Source: DRYM01 sp964526225
GTDB lineage: Archaea > Thermoproteota > Thermoprotei_A > EX4484-217-1
DNA: 31,840 nt
Reading direction: 5' to 3'
Assembly: GCA_964526225.1 (NCBI GenBank)
Contig: CAZGLL010000020.1
Location: 1-31,840, forward strand
Part shown: in pieces, positions 16,683 through 24,118 of the stretch
How the letters are laid out: each line of letters opens with the position of its first letter
Numbering within the stretch: position 1 is the stretch's first letter
The notes under the pieces: model-generated
What the model was told of the DNA's origin: nothing
What the model saw: the letters and a program-made list of their open reading frames with translations, nothing else
Databases searched by the model: none
Position numbers and translations under genes: made by a program

Positions 16683-16739
16683 TTGTTAAAAATTTTTAAC
16701 AAAGTTTTATTGTTAAAAATTTTTGCTAAAGTTTATATA
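16683..16739 (+). promoter_or_regulatory. promoter with two tandem palindromic operators
   Basis: In the gap before the 16773 gene, a perfect 20-bp palindrome TTGTTAAAAA/TTTTTAACAA spans 16683-16702. A near-copy with the same left arm (TTGTTAAAAATTTTT, then GCTAA) starts at 16710, so the repeat period is 27 bp and includes the flanking AAAGTTT. Directly after it is a TATA box, TTTATATAC (16732-16740), about 33 nt before the ATG at 16773. Two operators stacked immediately upstream of a TATA box are well placed for a dimeric regulator acting on the SMC-like operon. The T-runs may also terminate the preceding AAA+ operon. Confidence 0.6.
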
Positions 16740-16772
16740 CTTCGATTTTATAGCTATCTTTAGGTGTTAAAA

Positions 16773-17135
16773 ATGTTAATATTGAAGGTTGAGAGCAACT
16801 CTGCGTATTATGTTAGAATATTTAAGAAACTTAAAAGAGTGATGAAGAGGTATCCTATTCATGTTGATGTTTTTCAGAGAGGAGAAACCATATATATGAT
16901 AAGTCTTGATGATGGTTTTAGCGTTGCTTTTCTGTATCAAGCATATCTTAAAGCTAAGGAAAGGGGTTTGAAGACTGACTTGCTGTACGCTAGGTATATT
17001 GATGAGGATTGGTTACCTAAAGAAGTTAAGAAACTTGGAGAGAAGTGGTTGTCCATGAAGCTTAGTGAAAAAGAAGTAGAATTGCTTAAAAATACACACA
17101 TAACCGAATATGTCATGGAGAGGTGGTGCATGTGA
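16773..17135 (+). CDS. small uncharacterised protein, first gene of the SMC-like operon
   Basis: 120 residues of mixed alpha/beta composition (ILKVESNSAYYVRIFKKLKR, then ETIYMISLDDGFSVAFLYQA). Nothing in it identifies a family. An upstream GTG at 16764 is in frame, but ATG 16773 has AGGTG at 16762-16766, 6 nt before it, and is preferred. Its TGA overlaps the GTG of the SMC-like gene (GTGA, 17132-17135), so the two products are made together. By position it is a candidate accessory subunit, comparable in place, but not in sequence, to small partners of SMC/Rad50 proteins. Confidence 0.65.
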   Translation: MLILKVESNSAYYVRIFKKLKRVMKRYPIHVDVFQRGETIYMISLDDGFSVAFLYQAYLKAKERGLKTDLLYARYIDEDWLPKEVKKLGEKWLSMKLSEKEVELLKNTHITEYVMERWCM

Positions 17136-19024
17136 TAGTCATTGAGCTTGAAAATATTGGCGGATTAATAGGTAAACATAGGTTTGAATTTAAGGAGGGT
17201 TTGAACGAGGTACTGGCACCTAACGCCACCGGAAAAACATCACTAGTACGCGCTATAATAGCTATGTACGACCCTAAAGTCGTGTCTCCTGAACACCTCC
17301 TAAATATGGACGCTGATGAGGGCTATGTGAAACTAATTATCAACGGTAAAGAATATGTTAGAAGATTTAGGAGAGAAAACAGTAAAGTTATTGAAGTAGA
17401 ATCCAAACCCGTAAGCGACGATGATAGGATAAGGCACCTCGTTTTAGACCCATACCTAGGCGAGGTAGCTAAGCAAATTATTGTGAATGCAAATCCCGAC
17501 ATTACCGATTATCTTACTAAGATCTTTGGTTTAGATGAGTACGAAAGGAAGAAGTTGGAACTACGGAAGGAAATAGAGGAGCTAAGTCGCGAGGAAGAGT
17601 ATTTAGAGAAGGAGGTTGAAGATCTTAGAAAGAAGAGTGAGGAAAGAAACAGTCTACTTAAGGTACGCGAGGATTTAGTAAGGAAACTAAAAGAACTCAA
17701 AGAAGTTGAAGTTGAAAAGGTGCGTGATATTCAGAGCCGTATTGCCGAACTAAACAGAAGACTAGGAAGTATTGAAGCGAGAATCAAGGATATTAAGGAA
17801 AGGCTTATTCCTACGACTAAAGAGCGTATAGAGGAGATCAGAAACGAAATTAAGAGGTTAGAAAACATCGTAAAAGACTTCTACACAGCACATAAGGAGC
17901 CAGAAAAGGAAATTGAAGATTTAAGAAAGAGAATAGAAGAGATAGAAGCACTTATTAGAAGGTACGAGGATGAAAAGAAGGAATACGTTAGACAACGTAA
18001 TCCGCAATTAAGTGTAATCCAAATCGCATTAGAGAATAAAGCAAAAGAGTGCCCGGTATGTGGTAGGCCTATAGAGGAACCTCCAGAAGCTTTCTGGAGC
18101 AAGAGGTACAAGTTTGTGGAAGAGTCTATAGATAGGATAGTGAAGGACTATGAGGAGAGGATCAAGAAAGCTACTGACGAGATGAAAAAACTGTGGAAAG
18201 AACTCGAAGATCTTCAGAGAAAATATAATGAAATTAGGGAAATAGAAACAGTACGTCTACCCAGCTATAAAACTGAATTGCGCAACCTTGAGAAAGCTAT
18301 TGCTAATTATGAAAAAGAACTAGCTAGGAGCGAAAACGAGAGAGATAGCATAATTAAACAGTTGGAGGAATTAAAGAAAACACTTACAGCTGAAGAGCAG
18401 AAAATTGCTGAGGAAAGAGCAAAATTAGAGAGAAGACTTGGTGAATTAGAACAGCAAATCAAAGATCTAGAAGAGGAAATAGCTAGAAAGAGTAAGGAAG
18501 GAGAAAGACTTGCTGAAATAAGAAGTAGACTTGAAGACCTAAAGGCACAGCTAAAAACTGTTGAAGAAGAGCTATACAATACTCTTACTAAGTTAGGAGA
18601 GGAATTTGCAAGAATAGCTTCTGAAATAATTAAGGAGTTGGGCTTTACCTGGCTTAGATCTATAAGGCCTGTTAAAGTAAGGGAAGAAAAGGATCCCGTG
18701 ACCGGGGTAACTAGGCGCATATTTTCCATAAGAGTTGTGAGAAGGCTTCCTAGTGGAAGAGAAGTTGAACAGCATCTAACACTGCTTAGTACAAGTGAAA
18801 GGTTAGCTGTAGCGTTAATAACTATTCTAGTAGGGTATAGGCTTAAGATCTATGAAGAGTACAAAGGCATTGCACCAATATTAGCTGATGAAGCCCTACT
18901 AGCATTTGACCCTGAAAGATACGATAAAGTTGTTGAGGAGCTTAGAAACTATGGCAAATACGTTGTAGTAACGAGACTAGTAGAGCCGGAGAAGACACCT
19001 AAACTTTTAGTAATCCATAAATAA
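17132..19024 (+). CDS. SMC/Rad50-like ATPase with zinc hook (archaea-specific SMC-related type)
   Basis: 630 residues. The N-terminal ATPase half has LENIGGLIGKHRFEF and a degenerate Walker A PNATGKTS (about 30-37), then MDADEGYVKLIINGKEY. A first coiled coil (about 140-300) leads to a Rad50-type zinc hook CPVC (Cys307, Cys310), then a second coiled coil to about 490. The C-terminal half has the signature-like LLSTSERLAVAL and Walker B APILADEAL. The 'ENIGG...NATxxTS' opening matches, from memory, the family annotated as archaea-specific SMC-related protein in haloarchaea rather than true Rad50 or Smc. No Mre11 is present. Frames open from GTG 17123, but GTG 17132 has AGGTGG at the right distance. 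Likely bridges or organises DNA, driven by ATP. Confidence 0.85.
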   Translation: MIVIELENIGGLIGKHRFEFKEGLNEVLAPNATGKTSLVRAIIAMYDPKVVSPEHLLNMDADEGYVKLIINGKEYVRRFRRENSKVIEVESKPVSDDDRIRHLVLDPYLGEVAKQIIVNANPDITDYLTKIFGLDEYERKKLELRKEIEELSREEEYLEKEVEDLRKKSEERNSLLKVREDLVRKLKELKEVEVEKVRDIQSRIAELNRRLGSIEARIKDIKERLIPTTKERIEEIRNEIKRLENIVKDFYTAHKEPEKEIEDLRKRIEEIEALIRRYEDEKKEYVRQRNPQLSVIQIALENKAKECPVCGRPIEEPPEAFWSKRYKFVEESIDRIVKDYEERIKKATDEMKKLWKELEDLQRKYNEIREIETVRLPSYKTELRNLEKAIANYEKELARSENERDSIIKQLEELKKTLTAEEQKIAEERAKLERRLGELEQQIKDLEEEIARKSKEGERLAEIRSRLEDLKAQLKTVEEELYNTLTKLGEEFARIASEIIKELGFTWLRSIRPVKVREEKDPVTGVTRRIFSIRVVRRLPSGREVEQHLTLLSTSERLAVALITILVGYRLKIYEEYKGIAPILADEALLAFDPERYDKVVEELRNYGKYVVVTRLVEPEKTPKLLVIHK

Positions 19025-19087
19025 ACACTTTTTCTGTTATGTGAAATTTCAAAAGTCGCATGGTAGATTGATCTTGGGCAAATCGCG

Positions 19088-19720
19088 TTGAAGTGGAAAT
19101 ATATTAGACCTTACCGGACAAGGTTTCAATACAGGCCCCTACCTAGAAGGCTACGTTGCAAGTACTGTTATGGGACTAGATATGTTGTTCATGTTCTTGA
19201 CGCTTGGGATGAGGAGGGAGAGCTTCTGGTAGGCGATGTTGAGAAGTTCTTAAAGTCAGAGGATATGGAGTTACTGAAAGCATACAGAAAGGGGTATAGG
19301 GTAGCTCTTGGACTGACCTTATGTACATATTGCTTTCATAAGCCATATAGGATAGCTGTGGTCTATACCAATAAAGAATATGAGGCCTTAATAAGTAATA
19401 AAATCGAACTATACTATCATGACTGGAGTGAACATCTACCCCTAACATCCATACTGACCTTAGAGAATGCTGAGAGGATGAAAAGCTTAGATGCAAAAGC
19501 AAAAGTTGAATACTTAAGTAAGAAGGTTAGAGAACACTATAAGAAGAAAACAGTACCGCGAGAAACAGTCTTTAGAATCAACCTAAAACCAGATGAGTAT
19601 GTAGAGGTAAAAGCATATGTTAGAACAATATTGCTTCCTAGGAAGTTCAATAAGGAAGATGGAAAGCTACGACCTATATATGATTACGAGTTTAGGAACA
19701 TCAATGCCGTAAAGGTTTAA
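19088..19720 (+). CDS. hypothetical protein with CxxC zinc-ribbon-like pairs
   Basis: 210 residues. Two cysteine pairs, LRCKYCYGTRY near residue 23 and TLCTYCFHKPY near residue 76, could form one zinc ribbon flanking a helical insert. The N-terminus is basic (RPYRTRFQYRPLPRRLR). The C-terminal part is alpha/beta without motifs I recognise. The start is TTG 19088, 63 nt after the SMC-like gene, so co-transcription is likely. A nucleic-acid-binding accessory role is plausible from the zinc pairs and basic ends, but is inference. Confidence 0.6.
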   Translation: MKWKYIRPYRTRFQYRPLPRRLRCKYCYGTRYVVHVLDAWDEEGELLVGDVEKFLKSEDMELLKAYRKGYRVALGLTLCTYCFHKPYRIAVVYTNKEYEALISNKIELYYHDWSEHLPLTSILTLENAERMKSLDAKAKVEYLSKKVREHYKKKTVPRETVFRINLKPDEYVEVKAYVRTILLPRKFNKEDGKLRPIYDYEFRNINAVKV

Positions 19721-19758
19721 ACAATCTATGATTTATCCAGAAACTCGATCCGTTACCT

Positions 19759-20043
19759 ATGAACTTTCTTGTTTTTCAAAACACACTAATTATAGAAGCT
19801 TTGCCCGTTACTGACTTAGCTAAGGAGGCAATTAAGGATGTGTATCATGTATACACATCGTTTTCAGATAGCGTGACTGTTGCACTATACTTAATGTTGC
19901 ACACATATCTGTGCCGGTTCTTCGAGACAACGAGGTATCCGGAGGGCGGAGAGATCCCTAGGGATGTAATAGAGAATATGACTCAAATCATAAACCTGCT
20001 GAAGAAGAACCTAAGAATTCCAGGAGGATATTTCGGAAGATAA
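19759..20043 (+). CDS. small hypothetical protein
   Basis: 94 residues with a hydrophobic central helix (VTVALYLMLHTYLCRFF) that is short for a membrane span and more likely a protein core. It begins ATG 19759, 38 nt after the previous gene on the same strand, and probably closes the cluster. No family recognised. The roughly 300 bases that follow (20044-20339) contain no gene I can support, only a short hydrophobic open stretch near 20140-20210. Confidence 0.5.
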   Translation: MNFLVFQNTLIIEALPVTDLAKEAIKDVYHVYTSFSDSVTVALYLMLHTYLCRFFETTRYPEGGEIPRDVIENMTQIINLLKKNLRIPGGYFGR

Positions 20044-20339
20044 CTACGATTTCCAAACTGAAAATTTTGTGAAACCGAAGTTTTCAAAGAATATCAGGAG
20101 AGCAGTTCCCAAGTTTAAAAATGTTTGTACGATTTTGCAAAGAATATTATTCTAAGTATCATAGCGACCTTGATAGCGTCTCTATCGGTACAATACATAA
20201 TATTGCGTTAAAGAAGCACTCTGGTTGTTAGAAAATAAGAACAAATATACTTTGAAAGAATGGTTCTTACAACAATTCCATTAGGAATTATCTTTATCTC
20301 TTCAGACATGCACTCCACCAACTCTTTAAGATACCTTGC

Positions 20340-20828
20340 TTACATAGATTTTAAGAAGTCTTTTATCATTTGCTCTGTCTTAGGTATTAGATGTCCTTTG
20401 AGCATTTTCCTTACAGTTTTTCTTATTTCTATAGCACCGGATGTTACGAGTAGCACCCCATATTTTGTTTCATTATAATGTTCTACATACTTGTTTATTA
20501 TATCGAGTCCTCTGTAAATATTTAACAACTTTTGTCTGTCTTTCTCAGGAAGCTTCGATAAGTATCCCTCGATTACGAAGTGATCAAATGCGTATCTGCA
20601 CAGCTTTGGGAACGTTATTAATGCTTACTTATTTTCTTTCTCGGCCTCCTCATCTAATCCAAGAAGCTCTCTAATATCTGTTAGTACCTTAAGATTGTAG
20701 TTCAGCTCAGCAACTAATCCTCTGAAGTTTGATCTGAACTTTATTCTTTGAGCAATGTAATGAGAGAAAGCAACGCTTCCTAAAGCTATAGCCAAGCTCG
20801 CAAGGACTTCTGCAACGTCAAGCACCAT
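20340..20828 (-). pseudogene. membrane-anchored protein gene interrupted by one in-frame TAA
   Basis: Read on the minus strand from ATG 20828, 67 codons encode an N-terminal membrane segment (VLASLAIALGSVAFSHYIAQ) and a helix ending EEAEKENK. They are followed by TAA at 20625-20627. The same frame then continues without a break for about 95 codons (LITFPKLCRYAFDHFVIEGY, ... YGVLLVTSGAIEIRKTVRK) to a stop at 20340. The protein-like quality on both sides in one frame argues for a single 162-residue gene with a nonsense codon, rather than two genes, since the second part has no start near its beginning. Single-span proteins of this size are common near archaeal integrated elements. Family not recognised. 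Confidence 0.6.
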
Positions 20829-20915
20829 GCTCTATCCCTGAAAAATACTATGCTTACCGAGGTATTTCAGATCGCGTTTGCGATAATCAGTATAGAAAAT
20901 ACGTAGTAAGGCAAT

Positions 20916-20943
20916 GTTTCGGTTTACCATTGGATACTGAAAC
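20916..20943. repeat. imperfect inverted repeat left of the tRNA fragment
   Basis: GTTTCGGTTTACC and GGATACTGAAAC form an imperfect palindrome around a 3-nt ATT spacer, with five uninterrupted pairs at the outer ends. It lies about 20 bp left of the tRNA 3' fragment, so it could be an arm-type integrase site. It could equally be a hairpin in the leader region of the minus-strand gene. Confidence 0.35.
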
Positions 20944-20961
20944 GGAGGTTTATAAATATTG

Positions 20962-21009
20962 GGCCTTCTAAGCCGGTGGTCCGGGGTTCAAATCCCCGCG
21001 GGCTCACCA
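20962..21009 (+). tRNA. 3' half of tRNA-Arg(UCU), attachment-site-like scar
   Basis: The 48 bases fold as tRNA positions ~29-76: anticodon loop CTTCTAA (anticodon TCT), 3' anticodon stem GCCGG, variable loop TGGTC, T arm CGGGG-TTCAAAT-CCCCG, 3' acceptor strand CGGGCTC, discriminator A and encoded CCA. The 5' half (needing GAGCCCG and a D arm) is absent upstream. Instead there is AT-rich TTTATAAATATT, and pairing in the anticodon stem fails after the first three pairs. Archaeal tyrosine integrases commonly recombine in the anticodon region and leave exactly this 3' half at the far end of the inserted element. A split tRNA is the alternative. Confidence 0.85.
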
Positions 21010-21281
21010 CTCCATGTAAACTTTACCATCCGGCATATGCCCCAACCGGACCTGGTTCTAGAGTTCAGCTAATGATATACTGGCAGTGATCTTTCTGATT
21101 ATGGTTTTACTACTTTATTTCTCGAAGTGTTTTTAAATATCTAAAAGAGTTAAAGCTAATTATTCTGAGTAAGTGATGGTTAAGAGCCAGTTATCAAATA
21201 AATTTTGTCTTAAGACTTAATTACTCGCGGTGCTATTACTATTTTATGGTAAAAGGAATTAATTTCTTAGGTGAAATAGTC

Positions 21282-21764
21282 ATGGATAAGCTCCCTAGAC
21301 AGGCTTTGCCCTTACTTGTATTATACTTAGATAATCAATCACCTATTGAGGGCAGGACTAAATTCCAAAAAATAATGTTTATAATTGAACAAGAAGTAAA
21401 GGGTATTGATAAGTATTTTAGCCAAAAACACTCATGGGATGCTTATCATTTTGGACCATTCTCTGATTCTCTTCTAGAAGACTTAGAATTACTTAATTTA
21501 TGGGGGTTAATTAGAATCAAGGAGAAATATTTTGAGGAAGAAGACATTTCGTCAGAGTATGTTGTCTACGAAATTACTGAAAAAGGGAAAAGAATTGTTA
21601 AAGGAAAAATATTACCAAAACTGCCTACCAAAGTTATAAAGAAAATAACTGAAATAAAGCAAAAATATATTAAAATGCCTGTCATGGAAATAATAAGTGA
21701 TGTATATAAAAGATACCCCGTTTTTGCTGAAAAGTCAAAAATTAAAGATAAAGTTATGAGGTAA
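21282..21764 (+). CDS. YwgA/Panacea-like winged-helix protein
   Basis: 160 residues. GRTKFQKIMFIIEQEVKG, then HSWDAYHFGPFSDSLLEDLELL and a charged strand, has the pattern of the YwgA/SocA/DUF4065 (Panacea) group: a 'K-x-Q-K-(L/I)-x-(F/Y)' helix followed by 'hxGPxS'. Panacea domains act as antitoxins, and YwgA-like proteins sit beside restriction and defence genes. The frame is open from ATG 21246, but ATG 21282 has AGGTGA at 21269-21274, 7 nt upstream. It is the first gene of a three-gene operon with 8 nt to the nuclease gene. A regulatory or toxin-neutralising role is inference. Confidence 0.6.
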   Translation: MDKLPRQALPLLVLYLDNQSPIEGRTKFQKIMFIIEQEVKGIDKYFSQKHSWDAYHFGPFSDSLLEDLELLNLWGLIRIKEKYFEEEDISSEYVVYEITEKGKRIVKGKILPKLPTKVIKKITEIKQKYIKMPVMEIISDVYKRYPVFAEKSKIKDKVMR

Positions 21765-21772
21765 AAATAGTT

Positions 21773-22177
21773 ATGGTTTCTGAAAAATATATGAAACCTA
21801 TTGTAGATTCTCTAATCAGGAGAATCTATGGAGAACCTGAACATACTATACATGAGTTTCCTATAGGTTATGGAAGAACCGATATAGTTTACATATTCGA
21901 AGGAGAACCCTATGTGGTCTCTGTTGAACTAAAAGTTAATAACTGGAAAAGAGGGGTTCAACAGGCTTTAAGAAACTTAGTTTTTTCTAAATACTCTTAT
22001 CTTGCTCTTCAATGGAAAAAGAAAAGAAGAATCAATATCGACTTTCTTAGAAAATATGGTATAGGTTTAATAGCAGTAAATGGTGATGCCCAGGTAGTAC
22101 TAAAACCTAAGCCTTCAAGCTTTTTTAATCTGTATAGGAGAGAAATAATGAAAATGTTGAGGGGTAAAATTGAATAA
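21773..22177 (+). CDS. PD-(D/E)XK-fold nuclease
   Basis: 134 residues. The restriction-endonuclease core is plain: Asp37 in YGRTDIVYI, then Glu52-x-Lys54 in VSVELKVNN, a following helix GVQQALRNLVFSKY with Gln, and a final strand YGIGLIAVNG. This is the compact core of archaeal PD-(D/E)XK nucleases, with all three catalytic residues present. ATG 21773 has GAGGT about 10 nt before. The next gene starts 8 bases before this stop. Within the operon it is the likely effector that cuts DNA or RNA; the target is unknown. Confidence 0.75.
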   Translation: MVSEKYMKPIVDSLIRRIYGEPEHTIHEFPIGYGRTDIVYIFEGEPYVVSVELKVNNWKRGVQQALRNLVFSKYSYLALQWKKKRRINIDFLRKYGIGLIAVNGDAQVVLKPKPSSFFNLYRREIMKMLRGKIE

Positions 22178-23351
22178 TATAAAGTGGTTCATTAGGGTAA
22201 TGACCACTAGAGATGAAAATATTATAAATGCTGTCAATATCAACTATTTTGGAAAAGTTTTCGATCTTAGAACTTCCATGTATTTTAAGAACTTTGTTGT
22301 TGAGGCTATTAGAAAAACGATGTATACTTTAATAGATGCCGACATAACATTTACAAAATGCTGGAAAGCTTCAGAAAAACGAAGTGTAAAAAAGTTTTTT
22401 GAAAAAACAGGGTTAGTAAAAATACAGCCCAGTTTAGAAGAAGACTCGCTTAAACTAGAATATATAAATTCACAAGTTATAAATGCCATTGTTGATGAAG
22501 TACTAAAATTTCAGCGAGATATTGTAGCACAAACAACACAATTTGGACATTTAAGAAAATTTTTTGAACTCCCTGAAGAATCTGAAGGAAAAACAAAACT
22601 TTATGCTATAGTAGCTCCATATTTTGCAGTAAACAGCGTTAAGGAAGACTGGTACGAGGTAAACCTAGACCTCCTGAGAACATCTATAAAACGTAAAGAG
22701 CCCGAGGAGAAATTGTATGCTGCAATAGCTATACATAGGAATATATTAGGAGATTCCTCAGCGATTCGAAAAATTATTGATGATTATTCTTTAGGTCATA
22801 TTGATGGTTATGCTATATGGATTGTAGAGTTTGACGAAATAGAAAATGCCTCACATATAAAAGAATTTAAGAACTTCATATACAAGCTAAGTGAGCTTAA
22901 GAAACCTATCTTAAATTTATATGGAGGCTATTACTCATTATTGCTTTCTAAACTAGGTGTTTTGGAAGGTATTGTGACAAAAATATGCTACAAACAAAAG
23001 AGAATTCCATGCCAAAGCGGCGGACCTGCTAGGGAGAACTATTACTTTTTACCAATTAAGAATAAAATTTCTCCCCAATTAGCTGGCTCCATAATACATA
23101 GAAATACTTCCTATCTCTGTGATTGTCCTGTATGTAATAAGTTCATGAAAGGATATGGAATACTCGATATGAGTACGGAAGATTTAAAGAAGCACTTTCT
23201 TTACGCCTTTAAAAACGAAGTTAACAACGTTATGATGCATTCACTCAAGACGCTTCTACATCAACTTAAAGAGAACACTGAAGAATTTGCGTCATTATTA
23301 GACGTAGAATATATGAACGAATGGTATGATTCATTGATTAATTCAGCATAA
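22170..23351 (+). CDS. TGT-superfamily-like protein (tRNA-guanine transglycosylase-type zinc site)
   Basis: 393 residues. The C-terminal region has Cys317-x-Cys319-x2-Cys322 (CDCPVC), then His342 in KKHFLYAFKNEV. That is the C-x-C-x2-C...H zinc site, with the following aromatic/basic helix, of queuine/archaeosine transglycosylases. Upstream, DIVAQTTQF, LYAIVAPYFAV, HIDGYAIWIVEFDE and PILNLYGGYYSLLLSKLG alternate strands and helices as in a TIM barrel. The usual 'GVDxFDC' nucleophile block appears altered (GVLEGIVTKICYK), so the activity may differ. DpdA, a TGT relative, inserts 7-deazaguanines into DNA in a modification/restriction system; the adjacent nuclease invites comparison. TTG 22170 follows GAGGGG. 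Catalytic role uncertain. Confidence 0.5.
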   Translation: MNNIKWFIRVMTTRDENIINAVNINYFGKVFDLRTSMYFKNFVVEAIRKTMYTLIDADITFTKCWKASEKRSVKKFFEKTGLVKIQPSLEEDSLKLEYINSQVINAIVDEVLKFQRDIVAQTTQFGHLRKFFELPEESEGKTKLYAIVAPYFAVNSVKEDWYEVNLDLLRTSIKRKEPEEKLYAAIAIHRNILGDSSAIRKIIDDYSLGHIDGYAIWIVEFDEIENASHIKEFKNFIYKLSELKKPILNLYGGYYSLLLSKLGVLEGIVTKICYKQKRIPCQSGGPARENYYFLPIKNKISPQLAGSIIHRNTSYLCDCPVCNKFMKGYGILDMSTEDLKKHFLYAFKNEVNNVMMHSLKTLLHQLKENTEEFASLLDVEYMNEWYDSLINSA

Positions 23352-23356
23352 GATTG

Positions 23357-23935
23357 TTAAATATAGTCTTTGTATTTAATTAGTAGTTTTTCAAGTGTTT
23401 CTACCTCACGAGATGAGGCGTCATGTATTCTAGTGCATAGGGTATTGTAATCTAGTAATAACACGATTTGAATAATGATGAGAGCGATAATTATTATAAG
23501 AGAGTAAGTATTAGAGACCTTTAGAATCAATGTTATGGAGAGTAAAATGGCTAATAGTGGAAAATACGTCAGTATGTTTAAATGTTTTTTAGCATTATTT
23601 ATCTCGGTTTTCATCTTATGAATATTAAAAAGAGGAATTAATGTCGATGCCAGAGTGCCGGGAAAATTAAGGTTGGTAAGCATAAGTCTAATTATCTTAG
23701 CCTTTTCTCTGGTAGGTTTACTTGATCCAATTATTTCTTCTAACTTTATTAGGAAGTACTCCTTTATTATTTTCTCAACAAGTTCTTCTGCTTTTTTAGA
23801 ATTTTCATTAATAGCTTTGATATTGTCCTGATAGTTCTTTCCTAACGATAAAAAGAGGCCCAACATGGTAATGTTGGTAACTATAGTTGCGGTTATCCAC
23901 ATGCTATTCTCCGAGAAAACATTTAGTCCATTCAT
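23357..23935 (-). CDS. three-span membrane protein of unknown function
   Basis: 192 residues. One membrane segment lies near the N-terminus (about 12-30, MWITATIVTNITMLGLFLSL). A cytoplasmic coiled, Lys/Glu-rich region follows (about 33-75), then a helical part, and then two adjacent C-terminal spans (YFPLLAILLSITLIL and YSLIIIIALIIIQIVLLL). Membrane-plus-coil architectures like this occur in membrane-damaging defence effectors (SLATT-like), but the match is only architectural. It is convergent with the transglycosylase-like gene, 5 nt apart. Confidence 0.6.
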   Translation of the reverse strand: MNGLNVFSENSMWITATIVTNITMLGLFLSLGKNYQDNIKAINENSKKAEELVEKIIKEYFLIKLEEIIGSSKPTREKAKIIRLMLTNLNFPGTLASTLIPLFNIHKMKTEINNAKKHLNILTYFPLLAILLSITLILKVSNTYSLIIIIALIIIQIVLLLDYNTLCTRIHDASSREVETLEKLLIKYKDYI

Positions 23936-24118
23936 TACTTTTTCCTCTAATCATATGATACTTGAGAGGATAATAAAACTATTATTCTAAATTCAAGTAT
24001 CAAAACATGTTAATCTCTATAATGACGATATTGATTATTACATAAAGATAAGTCTTACAATACAAAAAAAGCTCTTTTTCTGAAGAGTCTTAACGTGATC
24101 GCTAAGAAGGAGCGGTGA

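Noticed and set aside
16683..16702. The perfect palindrome as a simple hairpin terminator
   Set aside because: The stem is almost entirely A/T and would be weak at high temperature. A near-copy 27 bp downstream next to a TATA box fits an operator better, although the T-runs may add termination.
9330..19024. A DndC-DndD phosphorothioation system (PP-loop enzyme plus SMC-like ATPase)
   Set aside because: The two genes are 7 kb apart with an intervening minus-strand operon. The SMC-like protein matches the ENIGG/NATGKTS archaeal type rather than DndD, and there is no DndB, DndE or DndA.
20625..20627. Stop-codon recoding to join the two halves
   Set aside because: The codon is TAA; known archaeal recoding uses UAG (pyrrolysine) or UGA (selenocysteine), and there is no sign of either system here. 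A nonsense mutation or base error is simpler.
20962..21009. Split (trans-spliced) or intron-containing tRNA
   Set aside because: The sequence just upstream is AT-rich rather than the GC-rich complementary leader of split tRNAs, the TATA-like box is too close to give a proper 5' end, and no D-arm or GAGCCCG sequence exists within the preceding bases. Not fully excluded.
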